Below, piece after piece: positions 1 through 9,247 of a DNA stretch of 64,000 bases; the stretch's first letter is position 1; each line of letters begins with the position of its first letter. The notes below the pieces were generated by a model. It did no database searches. It was not told the DNA's origin and saw only the letters and a program-made list of their open reading frames with translations. The stretch lies in assembly GCA_021646405.1 (NCBI GenBank), contig SOER01000003.1, forward strand, positions 98,593 to 162,592. Direction: 5' to 3'. Source of the stretch: Candidatus Loosdrechtia aerotolerans (GTDB lineage Bacteria; Planctomycetota; Brocadiia; Brocadiales; Brocadiaceae). A program made the position numbers and the translations under genes.

Positions 1-1
1 A

Positions 2-109
2 AGAAACGAATACAATGAACCCGTAAAATCTGCCAACGCAGGGCAAAAGATACTGATAAAAGTATCACGTCCTGTTGATAAGTATTTTATGATTAGGAAG
101 TGCTCATGA
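2..109 (+). CDS. 3' end of a small EF-Tu domain 2-like protein (partial)
   Basis: Frame 2 is open from the window edge to a TGA at 107-109 and encodes about 35 residues. The readable part, with EPVKSANAGQKILIKVSRPV, resembles the C-terminus of the short translation-factor-like (EF-Tu domain 2 barrel) proteins, which end in an 'AxxGQxVxIKVxxPV' strand. The stop overlaps the ATG of the next gene as ATGA, so the two are probably translationally coupled. The start and most of the protein lie outside the window. The family call rests on one short stretch and is tentative; that a real gene ends here is more secure. Confidence 0.5.
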   Translation, partial: RNEYNEPVKSANAGQKILIKVSRPVDKYFMIRKCS

Positions 110-369
110 GAACTGTTGTAAAAAATGTGGCAGGTGTTTTTCTTATTATCATTGGCTGTGGAATGCTTATCCTACCCGGCCCCGGATTATTAACGATACT
201 TGCAGGATTATATATTACCAATTTTCCCGGCAAGACCACCCTCATTAAGAAAATCAGAAAAACAAAGTTTTACAACAGATTTTTAATAAGCCTTGAAGCA
301 AAATTACATTCAAATAAAACAAGAATACGATCAAAGTTTAAAAGGAAGATAAAAAATAACGATGAATAG
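106..369 (+). CDS. PGPGW-family small inner-membrane protein
   Basis: An 87-residue protein with one hydrophobic hairpin (about residues 5-35) containing the GCGMLILPGPG signature of the PGPGW putative transmembrane family, followed by a strongly basic cytoplasmic tail rich in Lys and Arg. No biochemical role is established for the family. I chose ATG 106 over the in-frame GTG at 100 because AGGAAG (95-100) is correctly spaced only for the ATG, and because it overlaps the upstream stop as ATGA. It overlaps the next gene by 8 bases, so all three probably form one transcript. Confidence 0.75.
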   Translation: MRTVVKNVAGVFLIIIGCGMLILPGPGLLTILAGLYITNFPGKTTLIKKIRKTKFYNRFLISLEAKLHSNKTRIRSKFKRKIKNNDE

Positions 370-1369
370 TAAAACAATTATATCCCTCGCCCTCGTTACC
401 TTTATCACTGGTTGTAATTCAACCGCCCGGTTGCTCAGGGGAATATCACCTTTTAAAAGCGAAGAGGCTGTACTGGAATCCCACAATAATGCGGAGTCCT
501 CAACCATCCAGAAAACAGATGATGTATTTGTATGTGCAGGCGATATCGATATTGCCTATAAGAAATTAGGTATGGTAAGCCTTGGTGAATTTGGCTTTTC
601 AGGACAAGACATCCTGATCTTTAAAATAAAAGAAGAGGCCCGTACCGTAGGTGCCCAGGCAGTAATTAATGTCCAGTACGATACCGGAGCATCAAAATCA
701 TGGCAAGGATATGGAGAGCTGGGAGGAACAGATTATGGTGTAAGGCACACATCATGGTGCAAGGGTATGGCAGTTGTATTTTTAGAATCATACAATCACC
801 TGGGACTCTTAGCTTGCAATCTTACGAAGGAAAACAGAGAATGGTTTCAGATTAAAAAGAAGCAAAATGGCGTACTTGTTGCTAATATATTACCCGGAAG
901 CACTGCAGCAAATGCAGGTATTAAAGTAGAAGATCTCATTACAGAATGGAATAGTGAAAAAGTCGAAAGCAGGAAACATCTAACACAATTAATACAAGCA
1001 TCTGCCGGAAAAGAAGCAAAACTTGCGGTAATACGTAACAGAGAAATTAAGGTAATGACCTTATCGGTACCCGTATCCCCACCAGACGTGCTTGCATCAA
1101 CCACATCTAATTCTTTCCGGGAGGAAAAGCATCTTTCAACGAAACTGAGCACGGAAGCTGCAGACGTGTATAATGAAGTTGGTGATCTTTATTTGCGAAA
1201 AGGAATGTACAACGAAGCAATCAGGGAATACAGAAAGGCTATAGAGGCTGATCCCAGCTATGCCCTCCCTCATTTTAACCTTAGCATTGTTTATGAGAAA
1301 AAAGGTATGAAGGAAGAGGCAGACAGGGAATTTGCAACATATAGAAGATTAAAACAAAAAAGAAAATAG
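362..1369 (+). CDS. Lipoprotein with PDZ domain and C-terminal TPRs
   Basis: A 335-residue protein. A signal peptide ends in a lipobox (FITGC, Cys at about 18), so it is probably lipid-anchored on the periplasmic side. Residues about 55-115 (VFVCAGDIDIAYKKLG, EEARTVGAQAVINVQYD) look like a YbjQ-type small domain. A PDZ domain follows at about 140-240 (GVLVANILPGSTAANAGI, then LITEWNSEKV). Two TPR units sit at about 260-330 (YNEVGDLYLRKGMYNEAIREY). PDZ and TPR are peptide-binding modules, so an envelope scaffold or chaperone role is inferred; there is no catalytic domain. It overlaps the PGPGW gene by 8 bases. Confidence 0.8.
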   Translation: MNSKTIISLALVTFITGCNSTARLLRGISPFKSEEAVLESHNNAESSTIQKTDDVFVCAGDIDIAYKKLGMVSLGEFGFSGQDILIFKIKEEARTVGAQAVINVQYDTGASKSWQGYGELGGTDYGVRHTSWCKGMAVVFLESYNHLGLLACNLTKENREWFQIKKKQNGVLVANILPGSTAANAGIKVEDLITEWNSEKVESRKHLTQLIQASAGKEAKLAVIRNREIKVMTLSVPVSPPDVLASTTSNSFREEKHLSTKLSTEAADVYNEVGDLYLRKGMYNEAIREYRKAIEADPSYALPHFNLSIVYEKKGMKEEADREFATYRRLKQKRK

Positions 1370-1465
1370 ACTTATCTTAATCGGAAGAGAATAAAAATGA
1401 TACAAATTTAAGCTGGTATCTCAAAAGGAATCATAAATTTACTTCATCTATACATCTTACCCTAT

Positions 1466-1690
1466 TCAAACGCTATTAACCTTTTGAGAAATTATATTAT
1501 AGATTTCACATTCCCGGAAATTTTTACTACAGTAATATATTAATTTGGTTATACTTAAGCTATTCATTGTAACACAATGGCATTTTTCGTTAGGAGGATT
1601 TTTAATAAAAGGACAGTACCATTTATTGAAATCTCCCGCTGCTGGCGTTGCCTGTTTCTGTAATCTCTCTTTTACGTTCATTTCGCTCAT
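1466..1690 (-). CDS. Small Cys-rich protein of unknown function
   Basis: 74 residues with five cysteines at about 26, 37, 39, 54 and 61 (CPF, KCHC, YYCSKNFRECEIY). The ending C-x6-C-x-IY recurs in small uncharacterised proteins of Deltaproteobacteria and relatives and suggests a metal or iron-sulfur site, but I know of no assigned function. No strong ribosome site precedes ATG 1690; an in-frame ATG also lies at 1681. It lies 120 bases downstream of the DUF2325 gene on the same strand and may share its transcript. The regular Cys pattern is the main reason to accept it as a gene. Confidence 0.5.
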   Translation of the reverse strand: MSEMNVKERLQKQATPAAGDFNKWYCPFIKNPPNEKCHCVTMNSLSITKLIYYCSKNFRECEIYNIISQKVNSV

Positions 1691-1810
1691 GGCTTCATAC
1701 CGATTAATCTGAACACTACCTCAATCCGCCAATTATTCGTAAGGGAATACTATTTACCCAGATATTCTATAAACATAGATACACATCGAGTCCTTGCAAG
1801 CCCCGCTGAA

Positions 1811-2119
1811 TTAAAACCGCAACCCTGCTTTACTCAATTGCTGACGGTTCTCTATGATATTTTTGTAAATAGAAGTCCATGATCTTCTCGCATAAACGAT
1901 AGGAATTCCTTGATTATGCGCGAATCTCTTCATCTTATTTGCCAGGTTATGATTAACAAAATCATAGAGCAGTATAATAAAAACCTTTTTTCCCAGAGTC
2001 GTCCTGCGAATTTTTTGTCCGCCCCTACCACTTATATGCTGTATCTGTTTAATTCCAAGTTTATCAAGTTCTTTAGGGATACATCCCAAACGATCTCCTC
2101 CAACGATTAATACAAACAT
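1811..2119 (-). CDS. DUF2325-family protein
   Basis: The product begins MFVLIVGGDRLGCIPKELDK and continues with KKVFIILLYDFVNHNLANK and GIPIVYARRSW. This matches the DUF2325 Rossmann-like fold: a GGD motif, a central strand for 'who am I next to', and an ending 'xPIxxxRxSxxS'. About 102 residues is normal for the family. The frame is open to 2149, but AAAGG sits 9 bases before ATG 2119 and directly against ATG 2128, so 2119 is preferred. Function is unknown. The Cys-rich small gene follows on the same strand. Confidence 0.7.
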   Translation of the reverse strand: MFVLIVGGDRLGCIPKELDKLGIKQIQHISGRGGQKIRRTTLGKKVFIILLYDFVNHNLANKMKRFAHNQGIPIVYARRSWTSIYKNIIENRQQLSKAGLRF

Positions 2120-2615
2120 TTTTTGCATCCTTTCTGGGAAATTCAGCAAAACGTAAAATTAAATTTTTAATAAAACATCTTCAAAAAATCCTGGACCGGA
2201 ACAGGGTTCTGATTCAAATTTAAACTCTCGGCTTATGATACATACTGAAATTTCAGGAGTATATTACTACTACCAATATGCAGTCCATGAGAACACCCCA
2301 AATGCAGGTTAGTAACAGTTCAATATTCAAAACATATACCAAGAATTTATAGAAAGATATTTATCTGCCATCGTTTGCTCTTTGAAATGATAAACAGGAT
2401 GGCAAAAAACAAAAATTTTTATATGTGCAACATAAAAATAAAGGGAGGCATAGTTATTGAAAAACAACCCTGACAATAATTACCACCCACAGATTAATTA
2501 CCCATAAATCTAGAATAGATATAGGCTTATAAACGTATAGTTTCTGGAAAAAACCTCTTCAAGAAAAGAGCACGTAGGTGAATAGAATGGAAATTAAAAA
2601 TGAAGAAAAGAAACA

Positions 2616-2650
2616 GTTATCACACAATGGTAAAATATTTGTGTGATAAC
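2616..2650 (-). terminator. Perfect 12-bp stem-loop, possible leftward terminator
   Basis: GTTATCACACAA (2616-2627) pairs with TTGTGTGATAAC (2639-2650) around an 11-base loop. On the minus strand the stem is followed by a pyrimidine-rich stretch with several T runs, so it could end the transcript of the sensor kinase/regulator pair. An operator is an equally possible reading. Confidence 0.4.
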
Positions 2651-2700
2651 CGGGGGAGAAAATAACCGGGGAATGAAAATAGGATTATAGGCCCTGAAAG

Positions 2701-2746
2701 TGTCTCATGAGACAAAAATGTCTCAGGACAAAAGTGTCTCAGGACA
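2701..2746. promoter_or_regulatory. Triple TGTCTCA operator-like array
   Basis: A perfect 14-bp palindrome TGTCTCATGAGACA (2701-2714) is followed by two identical TGTCTCAGGACA half-degenerate copies (2719-2730 and 2735-2746), spaced 18 and 16 bases start to start. Phased TGT-N-ACA dyads are typical of enhancer sites for sigma54 activators, and such an activator ends 57 bases away. I found no clear -24/-12 promoter nearby, so the target is unknown. Confidence 0.5.
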
Positions 2747-2802
2747 TATCCTCAATACGTTCGAACTGCTCCACAATTCCATACAAAGTGTTCCGTAACA
2801 CC

Positions 2803-4506
2803 TTAAATATCCTGCATTTTTATTTTATATTCTTCAATTTTCCGGTAAAAGGTACTTCTGCTCATCCCCAATAAACGGGCAGCCTTAACCCTACTCCAGG
2901 AGGTTTTCTCAAGTGCCTGAATAATCGCTTGCGGTTCATCGGTTTTTACATCTTCTTGAAAATCCGGTCTCGTTTCAACAAATCCTTTCAGTGCAACAGG
3001 TAAGTGATCTACGGTAATTATACTTTGTTGACAAAGAACAAAGGCATGTTCCAGGGTATGTTCCAGTTCCCGGACGTTTCCCGGCCAGGAATATTCCATG
3101 AATAATTTTTGGACGTCTGAAGAAATTGCTGTAATCTCCTTATGTAATTTTTTACTATATTTATTTAAAAAATAATTTACCAGAGGCGGTATATCTTCCC
3201 TTCTTTCTCTTAGTGGCGGCAGGTGTATTTCCACGACCTTTAGGCGGTAATATAAATCTTCCCGAAACACACCACTCTTAATTTTTTCCTGCAAATTTTG
3301 ATTCGTAGCTGCAATAACACGCACATCCACCCTAATAGGTGTTGAGTCTCCAACCATCTCAAATTCTCTTTCTTGTAATATCCTCAATAACTGGAGTTGC
3401 ATCCTGGGTGATATATCACCAATCTCATCTAAAAAAATAGTACCACCATTTGCCTTTTGAAATCTCCCAACCCGGTCATGAATGGCACCGGTAAATGCAC
3501 CTCTCACATGTCCAAAAAGTTCACTTTCAAGCAAGCTTTCTGATAAAGCAGTACAGTTTACCTTAACAAAAGGTTTATTATTTCGGTCACCGCTACAATG
3601 CAATGCCTCTGCAATTAAGCCCTTGCCGGTACCGCTCTCACCCGTAATAAGCACCGTAGTCTGAACGTTGGCCAAATTTTTTATAAATGAATAAACCGTT
3701 TGCATCTTCTCACTCTTTCCAATGATATTATGGAACTGCTGATATCCTTTCGTATTATGATCAACGTCCACCAAATGCGTTTCGTCACTTACTATGAGAA
3801 CAACACCGGAAAATACCCCTTTATTATTTACAAGAGGATATGTGGTAATAGCAACTACCTGTTGGGGGCGGAGTTTATGCTTACATTCAACACGGTACAC
3901 TTCTAAAGGTTGATTTTTGTTAATGGTTTCCTTGATAGTAATAAGGCATTGTCCACTACAGTGTCGCGGAAGAGAACGGAGTGGTTCCCCGATAATTTCA
4001 CGAGACAGATTACAAATATCTTTAGCAGCCTCATTAATCTCAAGTACGAGTAATTCCTTATCTACCGTAATAATTGCATCCTTTACACTATTAAAAATAG
4101 CTTCGAGGTTCAACCGGTATTTTTCCTTTTCATCCACCAACGCCTTATGCTGTAACGCCTTCTTCGTAATCCGTAACAATGGCTCTTTAAGAACCGGTTT
4201 CGGTATATAATCAAAGGCATCCAGCCGAAGGGCATCCGAGGCTGTCTCAATATCAGGAACCCCTGTGATCATGATTACAGGAGAAGTAATGTTTCTTTTC
4301 CTCACCTCCCTCAAAAAATCAATACCCGTCTTACCTCCCAGGATTATATCCGCAAATATCAGGTCAAAATCAAACTCCTCAATTTTTGCCAAAGCTTCAT
4401 CGTAATTTACCACAGTTTTAACATCATATCCTGCGTTTGTAAGGAAGCTTTTCAGGGTAAATCTGATATTCTCTTCATCATCAATTATGAGAATTTTTAC
4501 ATCCAT
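2803..4506 (-). CDS. NtrC-type sigma54-dependent response regulator with PAS domain
   Basis: 567 residues. Receiver domain 1-120 (acidic pair D10/E11, phospho-Asp D53 in FADIILGG, Lys 103). PAS domain about 128-245, with CSGQC at 183-187. AAA+ domain 260-485 with Walker A GESGTGKG (289-296), the sigma54-contacting GAFTGA loop (336-341) and Walker B GGTIFLDE (354-361). Fis-type HTH at about 525-562 (KAARLLGMSRSTFYRKI). It should activate sigma54 promoters when phosphorylated. ATG 4506 is preferred because GGTAGG precedes it and MDVKILIIDDEE starts the receiver; the frame's longer N-terminus is hydrophobic and unlike the family. It lies 77 bases after its likely kinase partner. Confidence 0.95.
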   Translation of the reverse strand: MDVKILIIDDEENIRFTLKSFLTNAGYDVKTVVNYDEALAKIEEFDFDLIFADIILGGKTGIDFLREVRKRNITSPVIMITGVPDIETASDALRLDAFDYIPKPVLKEPLLRITKKALQHKALVDEKEKYRLNLEAIFNSVKDAIITVDKELLVLEINEAAKDICNLSREIIGEPLRSLPRHCSGQCLITIKETINKNQPLEVYRVECKHKLRPQQVVAITTYPLVNNKGVFSGVVLIVSDETHLVDVDHNTKGYQQFHNIIGKSEKMQTVYSFIKNLANVQTTVLITGESGTGKGLIAEALHCSGDRNNKPFVKVNCTALSESLLESELFGHVRGAFTGAIHDRVGRFQKANGGTIFLDEIGDISPRMQLQLLRILQEREFEMVGDSTPIRVDVRVIAATNQNLQEKIKSGVFREDLYYRLKVVEIHLPPLRERREDIPPLVNYFLNKYSKKLHKEITAISSDVQKLFMEYSWPGNVRELEHTLEHAFVLCQQSIITVDHLPVALKGFVETRPDFQEDVKTDEPQAIIQALEKTSWSRVKAARLLGMSRSTFYRKIEEYKIKMQDI

Positions 4507-4583
4507 CCTACCCCCCCTTAGGATAAAGGGTTTAATAACAAGAACAAATAATACAGATTCAAAAACAGCAAGCCACAACCAGC

Positions 4584-7500
4584 CTATCCACAAAAATTCT
4601 GCACAGTAGGAAATATCACGGTAATCCTGGTGAATTCCCCCTCAACGCTCGTAATAAGAATTTTGCCACCATGTTCAGTAACAATGCCATGGCTTATGCT
4701 TAGCCCTAACCCTGTTCCTTTACCTCTCGGTTTAATGGTAAAGAACGGATCCATTATTTTATCGACAATATTCGAAGGTATACCGGTACCGTGATCACAG
4801 AAACTAATTTTTATATACGGACAGCTATCTATTATTACCTCTTCAGAGAAAATCTCAAGAATCTTATTCTCATGTACCCCCGGATACTTTTGATTTAAAG
4901 CATACCGTGCATTACTAATGAGGTTCAGAAATACCTGTTGAATTTGCTGTGGATGTACATATATTCCCGGTATATTCTGAGGGATATTTAATTGTATCTG
5001 AATACCCTCCTTTCGTAATTGCGCCTCTGTTAAAATGAGTGTTTCAGTCATTATCTCCTGAATACTGGTATTGCTCTTTTTCTCTTTTTTATCACCCGGT
5101 CTTGCGAATGAAAGAAGACTGCTCACAATGTTAGCTATACGCTTACCTTCCTTAATAATCCGGCTGGCAATGTCCCTTTCTTTACCATCATCACTATTTT
5201 TATCGTATAATATTTGAGCACAGTTAATAACCCCCATAATGGGATTATTGATTTCGTGGGCAACACCAGCTGCCAATTCACCCAATGCTGCTAAGTGTTT
5301 ATTGCGTATTGCTTCCCTTCCCAACGTTACCTTTTCAGTAACATCCCAGAAAATGCCTAAGATACCGATAACATTACCTTCTTCATCTTTTACAGGGGTT
5401 CTAATAGTATGGATAATAAACTCCTGCCCATCCTTAATATGTTTCTCTTCCATATCCTCAGGTTTCCCCAATTTCATAATCCGTATATCGTCAGCCATAT
5501 ATCGTTCAGCAATTATTTCAGGATAAAAATCATAATCAGTCTTTCCTCTGATATCATCCGGCCTGATACCTAAATCCCGGGCATAATTCTCGTTACAAGA
5601 TACATAGACAAAGTTTTTATCTTTATAGAATATCCTTTGAGGAAGATTCTCCAGAAGTAACCGGTATTTACTTTCGCTCATGCGAAGCGCTTCCTCTGCC
5701 TGCTTACGGTCAACACCTAAGGCAATAATATCTGCAGCAGATGCCAGCGCTCTCGAGATATATTCAGGGAGCATCTTACGTGCAAACATCCCAATGACTC
5801 CCACCAAATGATCTTTAACAATGAGTGGATAGCCGGCAAACGAGACAATGCCTTCCTTTTTTACCCAATCTCTGTCACTTATATAGGGATCATCTATGAT
5901 AGAATTTGTAAGATATGGTCTGCGCTCCAGGGCAATACGACCAATTTTAAACTCACCAACGGGTATCCGGCTGTGGAAACCGGTTATATGAGTATACATC
6001 CCGGCACTAGCCCGCAGTTCCAACATATTCTCCTTCTCATTGAGTATCCAGATACGGGCAAATACAGCATCCAGATTATGAACCACAGCCTCGGCACATT
6101 GTCGAAGGATCTCCGGTAAATCATCGCCCTGGGTAATAGCAACACCGACATCTTTGACAAACGACATTATCCGGAGCCGCTCCACAAGCGCCTTTGCCTG
6201 CTTTTGTTCGGTAATATCAATTCCAAAGGAGATTACCCCGCTAACCTTTCCCCGTTCTGACACCTCAGAATTTTGCCATGATATGTATCTTCTTTGTCCT
6301 GTTTTTGTTAAAATGGGATTTTCAAATGTTTTCAATACTTGTCCACCTGAATAGAGTTTCATAAACTCTTCCCACACATAATAAAATTTATCCTTTGGTA
6401 CAATTGTCTCAAACCAATCCTTCCCTATTATTTCATTTTTTTCATATCCGGTAATTTTTTCGGCGGCTTTATTAAATACACGAATACTTCCCGTTGTATC
6501 CAAACCAACTACCATCACATTTGCTGTCTCAATAAGATTTTCAGCATAATCCTTCGCCTGTCTGAGTTCATCAACCATTCGCTTCCGTTCTGTAACATCG
6601 GTTATTATACCGACAATACCAGTAATATTACCGCGAGAATCATGCAAAGGCGCTGTTGAAACACTAATATCAATCGGAGAACCATCACGTCTCTTTCGCC
6701 GCAGCTCCAATCCCATGAAAGATTCTCCTCGCAATATCCAATTTCGCAGCATGCGGAATTCTTCTTGTTTTCCTTTCAGTGCAGAGGGGATTGGCTGATT
6801 CAGTAACTCTCTTTCGGTCCAGCCGAAGATATGTTCAGCAGAGGGATTCCACATCCTAATACGTCCGTGTGAATCAAGTACAATAATTGCTACAGGAGAT
6901 GCGAGTATGAGGGCATGGAGGGTTTGGTTTGTTTTTCGCAACATATCCTCAATTTGCCTTCTTCCGGTAACATCTCTTGCAATACCGGTAACGCCGGTTA
7001 TGTTTCCCCCTTCATCCTTTAAAGGAAGATTTTTATACTCACATAATATTCCCGTATCTTTAAAGTAAAGTTCATATTGAGGACTTTCACCCCTCAATGT
7101 TCTCGCGTAGACATCCATTGCCTTTTTTAAATTCTCTTCATCAAAAAGGGATGCAAATGATTTTCCGACAAATTCTCCTGATTTATGGCCAGTAAGTTTT
7201 TCAAACATGTGATTTACAAATACTATATTGCCTTTTGCATCACAAATATAGGAAAGATCAGTCATTTGTGAAATTAGTATCTCATATTTTTTTAACTCCC
7301 TTTTTGCCTTTTTGTGTTCGGATATCTCTTCCTTTAAAAGGTTATTCGTTTTTAAAAGTTCAAGGGTACGCTCCATAACACGTATCTCTAGCTTATCATA
7401 TGCCTTTTGTAACATCTCTTCCTTCCGCCTGTGTTCTAAAGCGTTTGCAAATATCTCCCCTACTACCTTAAGCAGGGTAATATCCTGCTCTGTCCATGTT

Positions 7501-8801
7501 TTTTCCACCCGTACAGAATCGAACCCCAAAAACCCGACAAGAGAACCTCCGTAAATCATTGGAACAACAATGAACGACAGAACTGATTGCGACCGCTGCA
7601 GTTCCCTTTCCGCCCTTGCATATTCCGGCATACTGCTTACGCTGGGAACGTGAACAACCTCAAATCTCTTTAGTTTCTCCATCCCCCACGGAAACTGATC
7701 AACCGAAATCCCTTTGAGATTTTTCATTTGTGATTCAATCCCTTCCGCACACCATTCATGGGTATTATCCATTGTTTTTTCATTACTATCAGAATACAGG
7801 AAGACATAACTACGATCAACATCAACAAAACTCCCAATCATTTCTAACGCATAATGGATCCCTGTATCAACTTCAGAAGGCGCAAGATTAATGAAGCTGG
7901 TCGATATAACAGCAATCAACTCTTCCAGTTTAACCCGATAGTGTAATAATTCTGTTGTACGCTTGTGTTTTTCAACCTCCTGCCTCAGGTCTGAATATGA
8001 TTCCGCAAGTGCCTTTGTCATCTGATTGAAGTACATGGATAATTGTCCAATTTCATCCTTTGTATTGACGTTGGCAGTATGGGTAAGTTTTCCTTTAGCA
8101 ACATCCAGAGTAGTATATGCCAAATGCTGGAGTGGTGAAATTATATATCTGGCAAGAAAAAAAGTCGTACAGACACCACAAAAAATAATACTCAAACCCA
8201 TAGGAATAATACTATAAAAAATAACCTTATGAATTCTTTCCGTTAATCTGTGAGTAGATAAACCAATCTGCACATATCCTAATGGTTTCTGTTCTGTTTC
8301 TAAAGAAACTGTATCTTCACTGAGGATTTGTCTGGCAAATACTTCTTCCGGAAAGGCCTGACTCTCAAATACAGGGGTGGAAAAATCATAAAAATCATTT
8401 CCCGGAATGATATTTATCCGGTAAGTAAACAGTACATCTGTATTTTGATAGTCCTTTACAGCAGGGATTGTCTTTGTATCAATGGCAATCTCAGAAGGCC
8501 TTTCTTCAGTTATCATGATTCCCTCGCTATTTGATACACGCAAATAACCAATCTCATCATCCGTGTCAAGTGCCCGTATCTTTTTCAGGAGGGCGTCGGG
8601 AAAGGAAGGTTGTGTATATTTCAAGGCATGTTTAACCTTGTCATCCTGAGCAAGTACTATGGCAAGAGATATGCCTAATTTTTTCAATGCTTCTTCGTGC
8701 TGTTTCTTTGAGTGCATGAAAAAGAATAGACAACTTAGTATCCCAACAATACTTATTAGTGCATTGATAAAAAGGATAAGTTTTATTCGAATGCTCATCA
8801 A
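4584..8801 (-). CDS. Large multi-PAS/GAF membrane sensor histidine kinase
   Basis: 1405 residues. TM1 (7-29), a periplasmic sensor region (30-190), TM2 (194-219), HAMP (220-275), GAF (290-455), a coiled coil (460-505), PAS domains at about 505-615, 620-740 and 745-865, a second GAF (875-1030), a further PAS (1040-1158), HisKA with H1182 in GVAHEINNP, and HATPase with N1297, DHGTG (1336-1340) and GKGTGLG (1360-1366). The RDVTGR, TDVTER and DITEQ ends mark the PAS/PAC units. It is the likely phosphodonor of the NtrC-type regulator just downstream. The ligand is not evident; two GAF and four PAS modules imply several inputs. It is divergent from the Amt-kinase gene across 446 bases. Confidence 0.95.
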   Translation of the reverse strand: MMSIRIKLILFINALISIVGILSCLFFFMHSKKQHEEALKKLGISLAIVLAQDDKVKHALKYTQPSFPDALLKKIRALDTDDEIGYLRVSNSEGIMITEERPSEIAIDTKTIPAVKDYQNTDVLFTYRINIIPGNDFYDFSTPVFESQAFPEEVFARQILSEDTVSLETEQKPLGYVQIGLSTHRLTERIHKVIFYSIIPMGLSIIFCGVCTTFFLARYIISPLQHLAYTTLDVAKGKLTHTANVNTKDEIGQLSMYFNQMTKALAESYSDLRQEVEKHKRTTELLHYRVKLEELIAVISTSFINLAPSEVDTGIHYALEMIGSFVDVDRSYVFLYSDSNEKTMDNTHEWCAEGIESQMKNLKGISVDQFPWGMEKLKRFEVVHVPSVSSMPEYARAERELQRSQSVLSFIVVPMIYGGSLVGFLGFDSVRVEKTWTEQDITLLKVVGEIFANALEHRRKEEMLQKAYDKLEIRVMERTLELLKTNNLLKEEISEHKKAKRELKKYEILISQMTDLSYICDAKGNIVFVNHMFEKLTGHKSGEFVGKSFASLFDEENLKKAMDVYARTLRGESPQYELYFKDTGILCEYKNLPLKDEGGNITGVTGIARDVTGRRQIEDMLRKTNQTLHALILASPVAIIVLDSHGRIRMWNPSAEHIFGWTERELLNQPIPSALKGKQEEFRMLRNWILRGESFMGLELRRKRRDGSPIDISVSTAPLHDSRGNITGIVGIITDVTERKRMVDELRQAKDYAENLIETANVMVVGLDTTGSIRVFNKAAEKITGYEKNEIIGKDWFETIVPKDKFYYVWEEFMKLYSGGQVLKTFENPILTKTGQRRYISWQNSEVSERGKVSGVISFGIDITEQKQAKALVERLRIMSFVKDVGVAITQGDDLPEILRQCAEAVVHNLDAVFARIWILNEKENMLELRASAGMYTHITGFHSRIPVGEFKIGRIALERRPYLTNSIIDDPYISDRDWVKKEGIVSFAGYPLIVKDHLVGVIGMFARKMLPEYISRALASAADIIALGVDRKQAEEALRMSESKYRLLLENLPQRIFYKDKNFVYVSCNENYARDLGIRPDDIRGKTDYDFYPEIIAERYMADDIRIMKLGKPEDMEEKHIKDGQEFIIHTIRTPVKDEEGNVIGILGIFWDVTEKVTLGREAIRNKHLAALGELAAGVAHEINNPIMGVINCAQILYDKNSDDGKERDIASRIIKEGKRIANIVSSLLSFARPGDKKEKKSNTSIQEIMTETLILTEAQLRKEGIQIQLNIPQNIPGIYVHPQQIQQVFLNLISNARYALNQKYPGVHENKILEIFSEEVIIDSCPYIKISFCDHGTGIPSNIVDKIMDPFFTIKPRGKGTGLGLSISHGIVTEHGGKILITSVEGEFTRITVIFPTVQNFCG

Positions 8802-9020
8802 TAAATTTTTGAATAATTATAGCTGTATTTTCTGCTGCAACTGAAGAGGAAATAAAGAATGGTATCTGGAGAAGAACTATGCAATTAAATGAAATTATGA
8901 TAAAAATGAAAAAGCTACAATTAATGAAAATACCTCTGTAACAATTTCCTCAAATTATAATCTTTTACCCGAGCGTAAGACAATAAAAAATTCACACCGA
9001 GTTATTTTTTATATAGCTTA

Positions 9021-9048
9021 TTGAAAACAGAAAGTCCCGTAGTATAAT
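9021..9048 (+). promoter_or_regulatory. Candidate sigma70 promoter for the Amt-kinase gene
   Basis: TTGAAA (9021-9026) and a consensus TATAAT (9043-9048) are separated by 16 bases. Transcription would start near 9055 and give a leader of about 190 bases. In the leader, TCGAATC (9105-9111) and GATTCGA (9125-9131) form a 7-bp inverted repeat that could be an operator or RNA hairpin. Confidence 0.55.
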
Positions 9049-9247
9049 TAATGCAAGAATACTTTTGTAAACAGGGAAGCCTTTACAACCCACTTATCAA
9101 CGCATCGAATCTGCATCCATTTGCGATTCGACACGTATCCAGTGTTCTCGTGAATCTGATAAGGGTTCATTATTAAAGGGAAATCACTATTTTTTCATTC
9201 CTTATCTCCTGAAATAAATCTATAATCGTAAATAAATAATACACCCT

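Larger units (their letters stand above)
2150..2802. other. Gene-free interval with two palindromic clusters
   Basis: No convincing coding frame. It holds a 12-bp inverted repeat (2616-2650) and a triple TGTCTCA operator-like array (2701-2746), listed separately. The rest is AT-rich and I see nothing else in it. Confidence 0.7.

Noticed and set aside
4507..4593. Hydrophobic N-terminal extension of the NtrC-type regulator
   Set aside because: The receiver starts at MDVKILIIDDEE with a good ribosome site; a membrane segment before it would be atypical.
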